NCBI GenBank assembly: GCA_021799945.1 | Contig: JAJYZK010000037.1 | Location: 1 to 13,690, forward strand | Source of the DNA: Acidobacteriota bacterium | GTDB taxonomy: Bacteria > Acidobacteriota > Terriglobia > Terriglobales > Acidobacteriaceae | Direction of reading: 5' to 3' | DNA length: 13,690 bases | Shown here: positions 6,761 to 12,643 of the stretch, in pieces | Layout of the letters: every line of letters begins with the position of its first letter | Numbering within the stretch: the stretch's first letter is position 1 | The notes under the pieces: model-generated | Databases searched by the model: none | What the model was told of the DNA's origin: nothing | What the model saw: the letters and a program-made list of their open reading frames with translations, nothing else | Translations under genes and position numbers: made by a program

Positions 6761-8089
6761 TTAATGGCCAGACAACTGCGCGCCGCGCTCTTCGAGGATC
6801 GGCGGTCCTTGCTCCGTGACTACCGTGAGGCCGTCCGCATGCACGCTCGCATTGCGAATGGTCAGGCCGGTTTTCGCATGAATTTCCACTCGGGTAAGGG
6901 CCACTTCCGCGATGGGCGACTCCGGCAGCCCAACGAGAATGCCTGCCCGATCGCTTCCCTTGGCGGTCAAGTCTACGATCGAAAAATCGCGAAAATGCGG
7001 CGTATGGGGTCCAACCGCCTGGACATCGTCGCTTGCTGGGATCTTCTTATCCGGATAGTACTCACTGATCGTAATGGCGGTTCCAACATCTGTCATCGTA
7101 ATGTTGCGGTAGACGATGTTCTCAATCGTATTGCCGCGACCACGGTTCGATTTGATCCGTATGCCGTTCTCCGTTCCGCGGAATCGTATGTTCTCCGCCA
7201 CAACATTGCGCACGCCGCCCGCGGTCTCGCTCCCGATCGAAAGTCCGTGGCCATGCAGAAAGGTGGAGTCGCGGATGGCAACGTCGGAGCATGCCGCATT
7301 AGAAACTCCGTGCTGCGGCAGACCGGATTTGATTGCAATGTCGTCATCGCCCGTGTCGATGAGGACATGAGAAATGCTCACATCGCGCGAGGAGATAGGA
7401 TCGATGCCGTCGGTATTCGGCGCGTGAGGCGGATTCATGATTGTGATGTTGCGAACCGTCGCATCTCTCGATGCGCGCAGCACGAGGGTGTACATCGGCG
7501 AATTCTGGAGCGCGACCCCCGCTACAAGGATGTGTTGCGTGTTATGAAACTCAATCAGCCAGGGTCGCGGCGCTTCCTGCGCGCCCGCTCGATCTTCCGC
7601 GCGCGCGACGACCCACCACGGCTGGCCCTGCCCGTTGATCGTTCCCGCGCCCACAATCTCCACATCCGTCGCGCCATCCGAGGTGATGAGCGATTGGCGG
7701 CGGTTTTCGCCGGGCATGAAGGGATAGTCGCCCACATTTTGTGAGCCGAGGACCGTCGCTCCGCGCTCTATCTCCAGCCGAATGTGGCTGCGAAGGACGA
7801 TGGGACCGGTGAGATATCTGCCAGGGCCGAGACGCACTGTCCCGCCACCCTGCGTGGCGCAGGCATCGATCGCGGCTTGGAGCGCATGCGTGTCTTGGGT
7901 TCGGCCATCGGCCGTCGCGCCATATGCGTTTGGATTGCAGACATGCCCGCGATTCCGCATGTCAATCGCCTGCGCCCAGGCGCAGGGAGTAAGGATCGAC
8001 AGCAGGGATCCACCCGTCAGAAGCAGAACAAAAAAGAGACACGAGGGATTCTTCGCGCCGCGCCGCTCAGTCTTGTAGGGTGTTGACAT
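6761..8089 (-). CDS. Secreted GH28 polygalacturonase-family glycoside hydrolase
   Basis: Inverting hydrolase of the right-handed beta-helix GH28 family, acting on galacturonan (homo- or rhamnogalacturonan) in pectin. The protein is 442 aa from ATG 8089. The signal peptide has a basic start (KTERRGAK), a hydrophobic core (CLFFVLLLTGGSLL) and cleavage near CAWAQA (about residue 40). A Pectate_lyase_3-like start (NPNAYGATADGRTQDTHALQ) follows. All GH28 catalytic motifs are present: NTDGID 225-230 (Asp227), GDDD 247-250 (Asp248/Asp249), GHG 280-282 (His281) and RIK 311-313. No Shine-Dalgarno is seen before 8089; the upstream in-frame TTG at 8239 lies in the mobile element and would bury the signal peptide, so it is rejected. 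Endo versus exo action, and galacturonate versus other uronide specificity, cannot be told from sequence. Confidence 0.92.
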   Translation of the reverse strand: MSTPYKTERRGAKNPSCLFFVLLLTGGSLLSILTPCAWAQAIDMRNRGHVCNPNAYGATADGRTQDTHALQAAIDACATQGGGTVRLGPGRYLTGPIVLRSHIRLEIERGATVLGSQNVGDYPFMPGENRRQSLITSDGATDVEIVGAGTINGQGQPWWVVARAEDRAGAQEAPRPWLIEFHNTQHILVAGVALQNSPMYTLVLRASRDATVRNITIMNPPHAPNTDGIDPISSRDVSISHVLIDTGDDDIAIKSGLPQHGVSNAACSDVAIRDSTFLHGHGLSIGSETAGGVRNVVAENIRFRGTENGIRIKSNRGRGNTIENIVYRNITMTDVGTAITISEYYPDKKIPASDDVQAVGPHTPHFRDFSIVDLTAKGSDRAGILVGLPESPIAEVALTRVEIHAKTGLTIRNASVHADGLTVVTEQGPPILEERGAQLSGH

Positions 8090-8149
8090 CTGGCTACAGC
8101 GCTGCTGCGTTGTTCTGCATGGGGCAAGGAGGCGATCCGCTGTGTTTGC

Positions 8150-8257
8150 TATCGGGACGACGGCCGTCAGGCCGGTTGCCTTTTGGGGCAACCGACTGGA
8201 ACGTGAGTCATGCGAAAGCGAGATCGGCCCCTCCCACAAATCTTTGTCGTCCCGATA
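8150..8257. mobile_element. MITE-like element, 108 bp, with TIRs and 5-bp target duplication
   Basis: Perfect 12-bp terminal inverted repeats, TATCGGGACGAC (8150-8161) and GTCGTCCCGATA (8246-8257), enclose 84 bp without a gene. The element is flanked by direct repeats TTTGC at 8145-8149 and 8258-8262, as expected for a target-site duplication. Inside, CGGTTGCC (8173-8180) and GGCAACCG (8187-8194) form an 8-bp hairpin with a 6-nt loop, next to a smaller CGGCC/GGCCG hairpin (8161-8174). The element sits 61 bp upstream of the GH28 start. No transposase or second copy is in the window, so a parent element cannot be named. An alternative reading is a structured RNA leader of GH28 with a long closing stem, but that does not explain the flanking direct repeats. 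Confidence 0.6.
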
Positions 8258-8324
8258 TTTGCCACAAACTACCCTTCCGGTGCTGCCATGGTTGCTTGCG
8301 ACAAGCTGAATTTAGTCGAACCCG

Positions 8325-8351
8325 GACGGTTCCCGCAATCCGGGAACCGTC
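8325..8351 (-). terminator. Strong hairpin after the receptor gene
   Basis: GACGGTTCCCG (8325-8335) and CGGGAACCGTC (8341-8351) form a perfect 11-bp stem with a 5-nt loop, 23 bp after the receptor stop. No clear T-run follows on the minus strand, so it may be an attenuating or transcript-protecting hairpin rather than a full intrinsic terminator. It would separate receptor and GH28 expression. Confidence 0.55.
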
Positions 8352-8374
8352 ACGGGCATACCGATCGGAGGCGG

Positions 8375-11300
8375 CTAGAACTGATATACAACCGATACCT
8401 GGATCTGCCGAGGCGGAGACAAGGTATTGTGGATCTGACCGAATTGCGCGCTGCTTATGTACGGATTGGGCTGTCCATAGCTCGCCATGTTGAAGGCGTT
8501 GAATGCGTCCACCCGGAACTTGACGGTTTGGTCTTTTACAGTGTGAAAATACTTGAACGCCGACACGTCGATCTGCCGATATCCCGGAGCGCGCTGGGTG
8601 CCGACGCGATCGTTGCCGAACTGGTCAGCCAGGGTAGACCCCCCAGGCTGGCCATACGCGCAAGCCGCGCCCACAGAGTTGATTCTGGAGCCCTGCTGCT
8701 GGCAAGGCACCGCCGAGGGGTCGACGCCAAACCAGTTCAATGTCGACCGATTGAGTATCCTCATCGGAAGGTACTGGTTGGCGCGCTCTACACCGTCATC
8801 ATTTTCCTGGGCGCTGTTGGTCGCGCCTGTGGTATTGAACGTCTGGATTGTGATCGGGAGACCGGAATAGAGCATGGCGTCCCCGGACAGTTCCCATCCG
8901 CCCAGCGCCGAGTCTGTCAGCCGTTTCCAATTCGCGCCAAACTCCTTTCCGCGGCCAAACGGCAGTTGGTACACCAAGGTGCCTGACAGATTCTGCCGGG
9001 TATCGGTGCCGGAAGGACCGTAGTCTCCCATGAGATCGTACGCATTTTGCGGCAATGGGTCGGGCTGGTCGCTTCCATTGATACCGAAATAGCCGACGTT
9101 GTCTGTCATCGACCTCGACCACGTGTAGTTGAGTTGATACTCGAGGCCGTTGGTTTCCTGATGTTGGAGGACCACCTGCATGGCATTGTAGTTCTCAATG
9201 CCATTCGCTTCCGTATCGATGACAAAGCCGCTCGGTCCGACCACGCTGTCGAAAGGATCTACAAGATGTGCGCAGCCGCCATTCGGGCCCAGCGTCGGGC
9301 AGGTGGCTGGAACAAGATTGTTGTACTGGTTGATGCCCATGGGCACCGCCAGATGCTGGCCAATCTCTCCAGCATACCCAATCGAAACGGAGGTTTGGTT
9401 GTCGATGAGAAACTGCGTTGTCAGGTTGAACTGCTGGACCAAGGCTGGACGAAAGTTCGGGGCCCAGACGTCGAACTGAGATCCCTGAGCGATGACTGCA
9501 TTCGTGTTTCCGTTACTCACCGCAGGAGTAAAGCCGTTTTGCGTTTGAAAGGGGGTCCCACCGGAGCTGGTGCTGACCCTCTGCGCTGCGAGGCTAAACG
9601 AGGACTGAAACGGCGGGTTCTGCGTCATGCGCAGGCCGGTGCCCGTGCCCTCCTGATAGTCGGTGATTCCGTATCCTCCCCGAAACACCACCTTGGGACT
9701 CATCTGCCAGGCAAAGCCGAAGCGCGGCATCAACTCGTTGTACACGGGGTTGTACAGCGCGCGGCTGTTGCCATTTTGCCCGGCCAACTCAAACCATGGC
9801 GGGTTGACCCCGGCCGGAGTGTTCACTGCATACTGAGAGAACGGCGCAAAGGCGGCGCCGGACAGATTGATGCTGGACATCCGGTTGTTGGTCTCGTAGA
9901 TCGGCTGGTCGTACGCGTAGCGTAGGCCCAAGTTCAAGGTCAGGCTCGGAAGCACCTTCCAGTCGTCCTGGATGTAGTACGCCTGGCGCCACTGCCGTTG
10001 CGCAAACGGGGCGCTCACGCCGCTGAGTTCGGCCTGACTGGCGTCATTCAGGACGAAGTCGGCAAACGGATAACTGCCGCTCGGTCCGGACGTGTAATTT
10101 CCGTTATAGGAAAATTGCCCCAGCGCGCCGCCGAGATTTCCAGGGGTAAAAAAATCCTGCCGATACTGCAGCAACTGGAGGCCGGCTCTTGTGACGTGGT
10201 TTCCGTGCTCCCAGGTCAAATCGTCTCCGAAGTCGAGGTTGTCGTCGGCAAGAAAGTTGTCCGCGTTCGTACTGGTGCCATAGCAACTCCAATCGTCGCT
10301 GACGGAGCAATTGCCGATGGCCATGAAGCTGAATCCCACGATCGGCTGGTTTTTAAACGGGATGCCCACCACACGTTCGCCATTCGTTCCGAAAAGACCC
10401 GAGGGATCCGATGGGAGCGCCTGGTGCCAGACGATCCGTGAATATCCGCCTCGGGCCTCATTGACGAGCGAGGCCGAAAACGTATGCACCCAGTCGACCA
10501 TGGCCATCGCGAAGGGATAGTTGTCTCCAAGCGGGAAATACACCGGCAGGACGGCCTGCGTGGTCTGATCGTAGGCATCGCCATAGGTGTATTTGCCCAT
10601 GAACTGATTTTTGGGGCTGAGGGTGTAGTCGATGCGCAGATCGCCTTGCAGGTTGGCGTTGTAGGAGCTGATATGCCCTATGTAATTGCCCGAAGTAGCG
10701 CTGCCGACGACCGGGGCCTGATTGGGCATGGGCAAAGCGGAGGTGTTGGCGAAGAGGTATTTCGCCACCGGATTCGTGATGGGAATTTGATCGTTGACGT
10801 ATGGGGTGGCGTTTGCCGTTCCGTTCGAGTTGTTATAAAACTGGATCTTCTCGATGGCCAGCACCTCTGAGAAGTCGCCACTTCGCATCCTGGCGTCGGG
10901 AACGCTCGCCACGCCCTGGCTGGTCGGAACGTTGTAATGCATCCCGGCAAAATCGGCGAAGAAGAACAATTTCTTCTTAAAGATCGGGCCGCCCACCGCG
11001 CCCCCAAACTGGTTTTGGGTATACGTTGGCTTTTTGACATGAAAAAAATTGTTTTGCCATGAATTGGCGGTCAGGCTCTGGTTTTCAAAGTATTCGTAAC
11101 CGGAGCCGTGAAACTGGTTGGTCCCGCTCTTGGTGACCATAACGACTTCGCCGCCATTTACGTTTCCGTACTCGGCATCGGCATTGCCGGTAATCACGCG
11201 CATCTCCTGAATGGAATAAGGAGAGGGATTGTAGCCGATCAGGTTGTTGAGTGTCTCGTTGATTTCTATGCCGTCCAAGACGTAGTTGTTTGCCTGCTGG

Positions 11301-11908
11301 CGATTGCCGCTGAAAGAGGGAACCGCCTGCGCGCCCTGCCCACCCCCCCCGATGCTGGTATCGCGCTCCGAGCCCTGCAGGCTGCCCATGGCCCCCGATG
11401 TGGGATCGACGGCTCCCGGCACAAACAAGGTCGCGAAATTGACGTTCTGTCCATTCAGCGGGATGTTTTGTAGGGTGTTGGAGCTGATGGTTGTGCCCAG
11501 AGTGGCGTTCTCCGTGTTCAGGATCGGGGCGATGCTCGCCGCCACATTGACAGTCGTTACCGTTTTGCCCACCTGCAGCTTCACGTTGATCTCGGCAATC
11601 TGGTCGATCTGCAATCGAAACGGACCAATCGATGTGGTGTTGAAGCCAGGTGCGGTTGCGGCGATCGTGTACTCCCCGATCGTCAAAAACTGAATATTGT
11701 AAAGGCCGCTATGATCGGTGACCGTGTCGGTGGTGATGCCGGTGGCCACGTTCGTGGCGGTGACCATCGCTCCCGCCACTACCGCCCCGCTCGGATCGGT
11801 CACCGTACCGCGAACCGATCCTGTGATCGTTTGGGCGATCGCGAGCGATCCGCTCAAGAGCAGAAGGATGCAGCAGAGCCACATCGTCTTCATGTGCTGT
11901 TTTTTCAT
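8375..11908 (-). CDS. Oar-like TonB-dependent outer membrane receptor
   Basis: Outer membrane beta-barrel transporter of 1177 aa, probably importing pectin or arabinan oligosaccharides using TonB energy (substrate inferred from neighbours). Residues 1-26 are a signal peptide (MKKQHMKTMWLCCILLLLSG, then SLAIAQ). Residues 28-113 are a carboxypeptidase-regulatory-like/SusC-type beta-sandwich (GTVTDPSGAVVAGAMVTATN). A plug domain covers about 125-262 (QQANNYVLDGIEI, GGEVVMVTKSGTNQFHG), and the barrel continues to a C-terminal aromatic (QVSVVYQF), the usual barrel-assembly signal. The start is ATG 11908: GGGAG lies 6 nt upstream and a strong promoter sits at 11942-11970, so the open frame reaching 12097 is not translated. 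No SusD homologue is adjacent. A run of eight G codes part of a glycine stretch near residue 188. Confidence 0.93.
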   Translation of the reverse strand: MKKQHMKTMWLCCILLLLSGSLAIAQTITGSVRGTVTDPSGAVVAGAMVTATNVATGITTDTVTDHSGLYNIQFLTIGEYTIAATAPGFNTTSIGPFRLQIDQIAEINVKLQVGKTVTTVNVAASIAPILNTENATLGTTISSNTLQNIPLNGQNVNFATLFVPGAVDPTSGAMGSLQGSERDTSIGGGGQGAQAVPSFSGNRQQANNYVLDGIEINETLNNLIGYNPSPYSIQEMRVITGNADAEYGNVNGGEVVMVTKSGTNQFHGSGYEYFENQSLTANSWQNNFFHVKKPTYTQNQFGGAVGGPIFKKKLFFFADFAGMHYNVPTSQGVASVPDARMRSGDFSEVLAIEKIQFYNNSNGTANATPYVNDQIPITNPVAKYLFANTSALPMPNQAPVVGSATSGNYIGHISSYNANLQGDLRIDYTLSPKNQFMGKYTYGDAYDQTTQAVLPVYFPLGDNYPFAMAMVDWVHTFSASLVNEARGGYSRIVWHQALPSDPSGLFGTNGERVVGIPFKNQPIVGFSFMAIGNCSVSDDWSCYGTSTNADNFLADDNLDFGDDLTWEHGNHVTRAGLQLLQYRQDFFTPGNLGGALGQFSYNGNYTSGPSGSYPFADFVLNDASQAELSGVSAPFAQRQWRQAYYIQDDWKVLPSLTLNLGLRYAYDQPIYETNNRMSSINLSGAAFAPFSQYAVNTPAGVNPPWFELAGQNGNSRALYNPVYNELMPRFGFAWQMSPKVVFRGGYGITDYQEGTGTGLRMTQNPPFQSSFSLAAQRVSTSSGGTPFQTQNGFTPAVSNGNTNAVIAQGSQFDVWAPNFRPALVQQFNLTTQFLIDNQTSVSIGYAGEIGQHLAVPMGINQYNNLVPATCPTLGPNGGCAHLVDPFDSVVGPSGFVIDTEANGIENYNAMQVVLQHQETNGLEYQLNYTWSRSMTDNVGYFGINGSDQPDPLPQNAYDLMGDYGPSGTDTRQNLSGTLVYQLPFGRGKEFGANWKRLTDSALGGWELSGDAMLYSGLPITIQTFNTTGATNSAQENDDGVERANQYLPMRILNRSTLNWFGVDPSAVPCQQQGSRINSVGAACAYGQPGGSTLADQFGNDRVGTQRAPGYRQIDVSAFKYFHTVKDQTVKFRVDAFNAFNMASYGQPNPYISSAQFGQIHNTLSPPRQIQVSVVYQF
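11343..11350. repeat. Homopolymer of eight G in the receptor gene
   Basis: On the minus strand, eight consecutive G fall within the codons for Ile-Gly-Gly-Gly-Gly-Gln in the plug region. The frame is intact here. Such tracts in surface-protein genes can slip during replication, but one tract of this length in a GC-rich gene may be chance. Confidence 0.5.
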
Positions 11909-11914
11909 AGAATT

Positions 11915-11919
11915 CTCCC
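11915..11919 (-). promoter_or_regulatory. Ribosome binding site of the receptor gene
   Basis: GGGAG with a 6-nt spacer to ATG 11908. It fixes the start 189 nt inside a longer open frame. Confidence 0.8.
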
Positions 11920-11941
11920 GGACCAAGCGCGATAAAGCAAC

Positions 11942-11970
11942 AAAATAATCTTGATTTTTCTCAATGTCAA
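11942..11970 (-). promoter_or_regulatory. Sigma-70-type promoter of the receptor gene
   Basis: On the minus strand a perfect -35 TTGACA (11965-11970), an ideal 17-bp spacer and -10 TATTTT (11942-11947, 4 of 6). The predicted start near 11935 gives a leader of about 27 nt that includes the ribosome site. The spacer contains TTGAGAAAAAT, similar to the spacer of the divergent lacI promoter, so it may hold an operator. Confidence 0.7.
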
Positions 11971-12039
11971 TAAATTTTTCATGGATGAGAGAATACAAGT
12001 GGCTTGTCAACGCATTTCGGTTAACGCTGATCCAGGTGG

Positions 12040-12121
12040 AACGGGGTGGCGGAAAGGGATTTTTTCCCCGTAAATTTTGCAAGGATCCTGCCGGCAATAT
12101 CTACGGGGAGGCTTTACGGGG
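12040..12121. repeat. Cluster of four ACGGGG sites upstream of the receptor promoter
   Basis: AACGGGG at 12040-12046, TACGGGG inverted at 12066-12072 (reads CCCCGTA), and TACGGGG at 12102-12108 and 12115-12121. The last two start 13 bp apart. The cluster lies about 70-150 bp upstream of the receptor -35 box. The core is the same in all four, which suggests protein-binding sites; no known factor is assigned. Confidence 0.35.
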
Positions 12122-12138
12122 CCGCCGAGACATCAGGT

Positions 12139-12159
12139 TTGAGAAATTTAATCTCTCAA
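12139..12159. promoter_or_regulatory. AT-rich inverted repeat, possible operator
   Basis: TTGAGA (12139-12144) and TCTCAA (12154-12159) are perfect arms around 9 bp of AT-rich DNA, in the divergent receptor/lacI region. The left half shares the 9-mer GAGAAATTT with the spacer of the lacI promoter (12275-12283). Confidence 0.35.
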
Positions 12160-12265
12160 TTCATCGGTATTGGTTCAGTTAAATGATTGCTGCTGTTGCA
12201 CTTGAGCAAAACGTGTCCCGTTCCCGTCCCGAAATGTAGAATTCCTGATTTGGCCAGTCATTTTC

Positions 12266-12294
12266 TTGATTACAGAGAAATTTTCCTGTATCCT
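12266..12294 (+). promoter_or_regulatory. Candidate promoter of the LacI-family gene with imbedded palindrome
   Basis: TTGATT (12266-12271), a 17-bp spacer and TATCCT (12289-12294), each box matching 4 of 6. The spacer is nearly filled by an imperfect 18-bp palindrome (12272-12289, ACAGAG...CCTGT, 14 of 18 symmetric positions), a common place for an autoregulatory operator. The transcript would carry a leader of about 340 nt. Confidence 0.5.
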
Positions 12295-12358
12295 CTATCC
12301 TTTTGCGGCAATTCCGGCTTGGTCGTGGCCCGATGAGCGAGGGGATGGGGATGTAAAA

Positions 12359-12424
12359 ATGCGGAAAGGCAAGATCGCGAGCGGTATTGACGGTTTCCGG
12401 GCATCGAGTCTCCATGGCGCGTGA
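12359..12424 (+). CDS. Possible 21-codon leader peptide upstream of lacI
   Basis: ATG 12359 to TGA 12424 encodes 21 residues (MRKGKIASGIDGFRASSLHG, then Ala). A purine-rich GGGG lies 8 nt before the ATG. It lies in the long lacI leader, between the promoter and a strong hairpin at 12478-12498. No similarity is recognised, and a frame this short is easily fortuitous; I list it only because of its position and ribosome-site-like sequence. Confidence 0.15.
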   Translation: MRKGKIASGIDGFRASSLHGA

Positions 12425-12477
12425 AGCGGGTGGATCTGAGGCTGGAGTCTCGACAGGTTCTGGCGAGGGCTGACCTT

Positions 12478-12498
12478 GCGCCGGCATCGAGCCGGCGC
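12478..12498 (+). other. Strong GC hairpin in the lacI leader
   Basis: GCGCCGGC (12478-12485) and GCCGGCGC (12491-12498) form a perfect 8-bp stem with loop ATCGA, extendable by U-G and U-A pairs. No T-run follows, so it is not a typical terminator. It lies 145 nt before the LacI start. The remaining leader (12295-12622) has no other supportable gene. Confidence 0.4.
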
Positions 12499-12622
12499 GA
12501 TCGACTCACTAACCGGATGCGCCGCTTTTGCTTTGAACAAACTGAATGGAACACTTCTCCGAATCGCGTCGCTTTCCCCCACCCCGCTATTCCGGCGGGC
12601 TGCATCATGACTGGGTAAATCC

Positions 12623-12632
12623 AAGGAAGGGG
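12623..12632 (+). promoter_or_regulatory. Ribosome binding site of the LacI-family gene
   Basis: AAGGAAGGGG ends 11 nt before ATG 12644. The spacing is slightly long, but this is the only purine-rich site and an in-frame stop shortly upstream (TAA in CTGGGTAAAT) excludes a longer protein. Confidence 0.55.
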
Positions 12633-12643
12633 CTCAAACGCAC

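Noticed and set aside
6707..7744. 345-codon open frame on the plus strand opposite GH28
   Set aside because: It lies wholly antisense to a gene with all GH28 catalytic motifs; its sequence is basic and low in recognisable domains. It is an effect of high-GC codon use.
8090..8239. N-terminal extension of GH28 to TTG 8239
   Set aside because: It would bury the signal peptide and begin inside the MITE-like element.
11909..12097. N-terminal extension of the receptor frame to 12097
   Set aside because: The extension precedes a proper signal peptide and contains the promoter at 11942-11970; GGGAG before ATG 11908 marks the true start.
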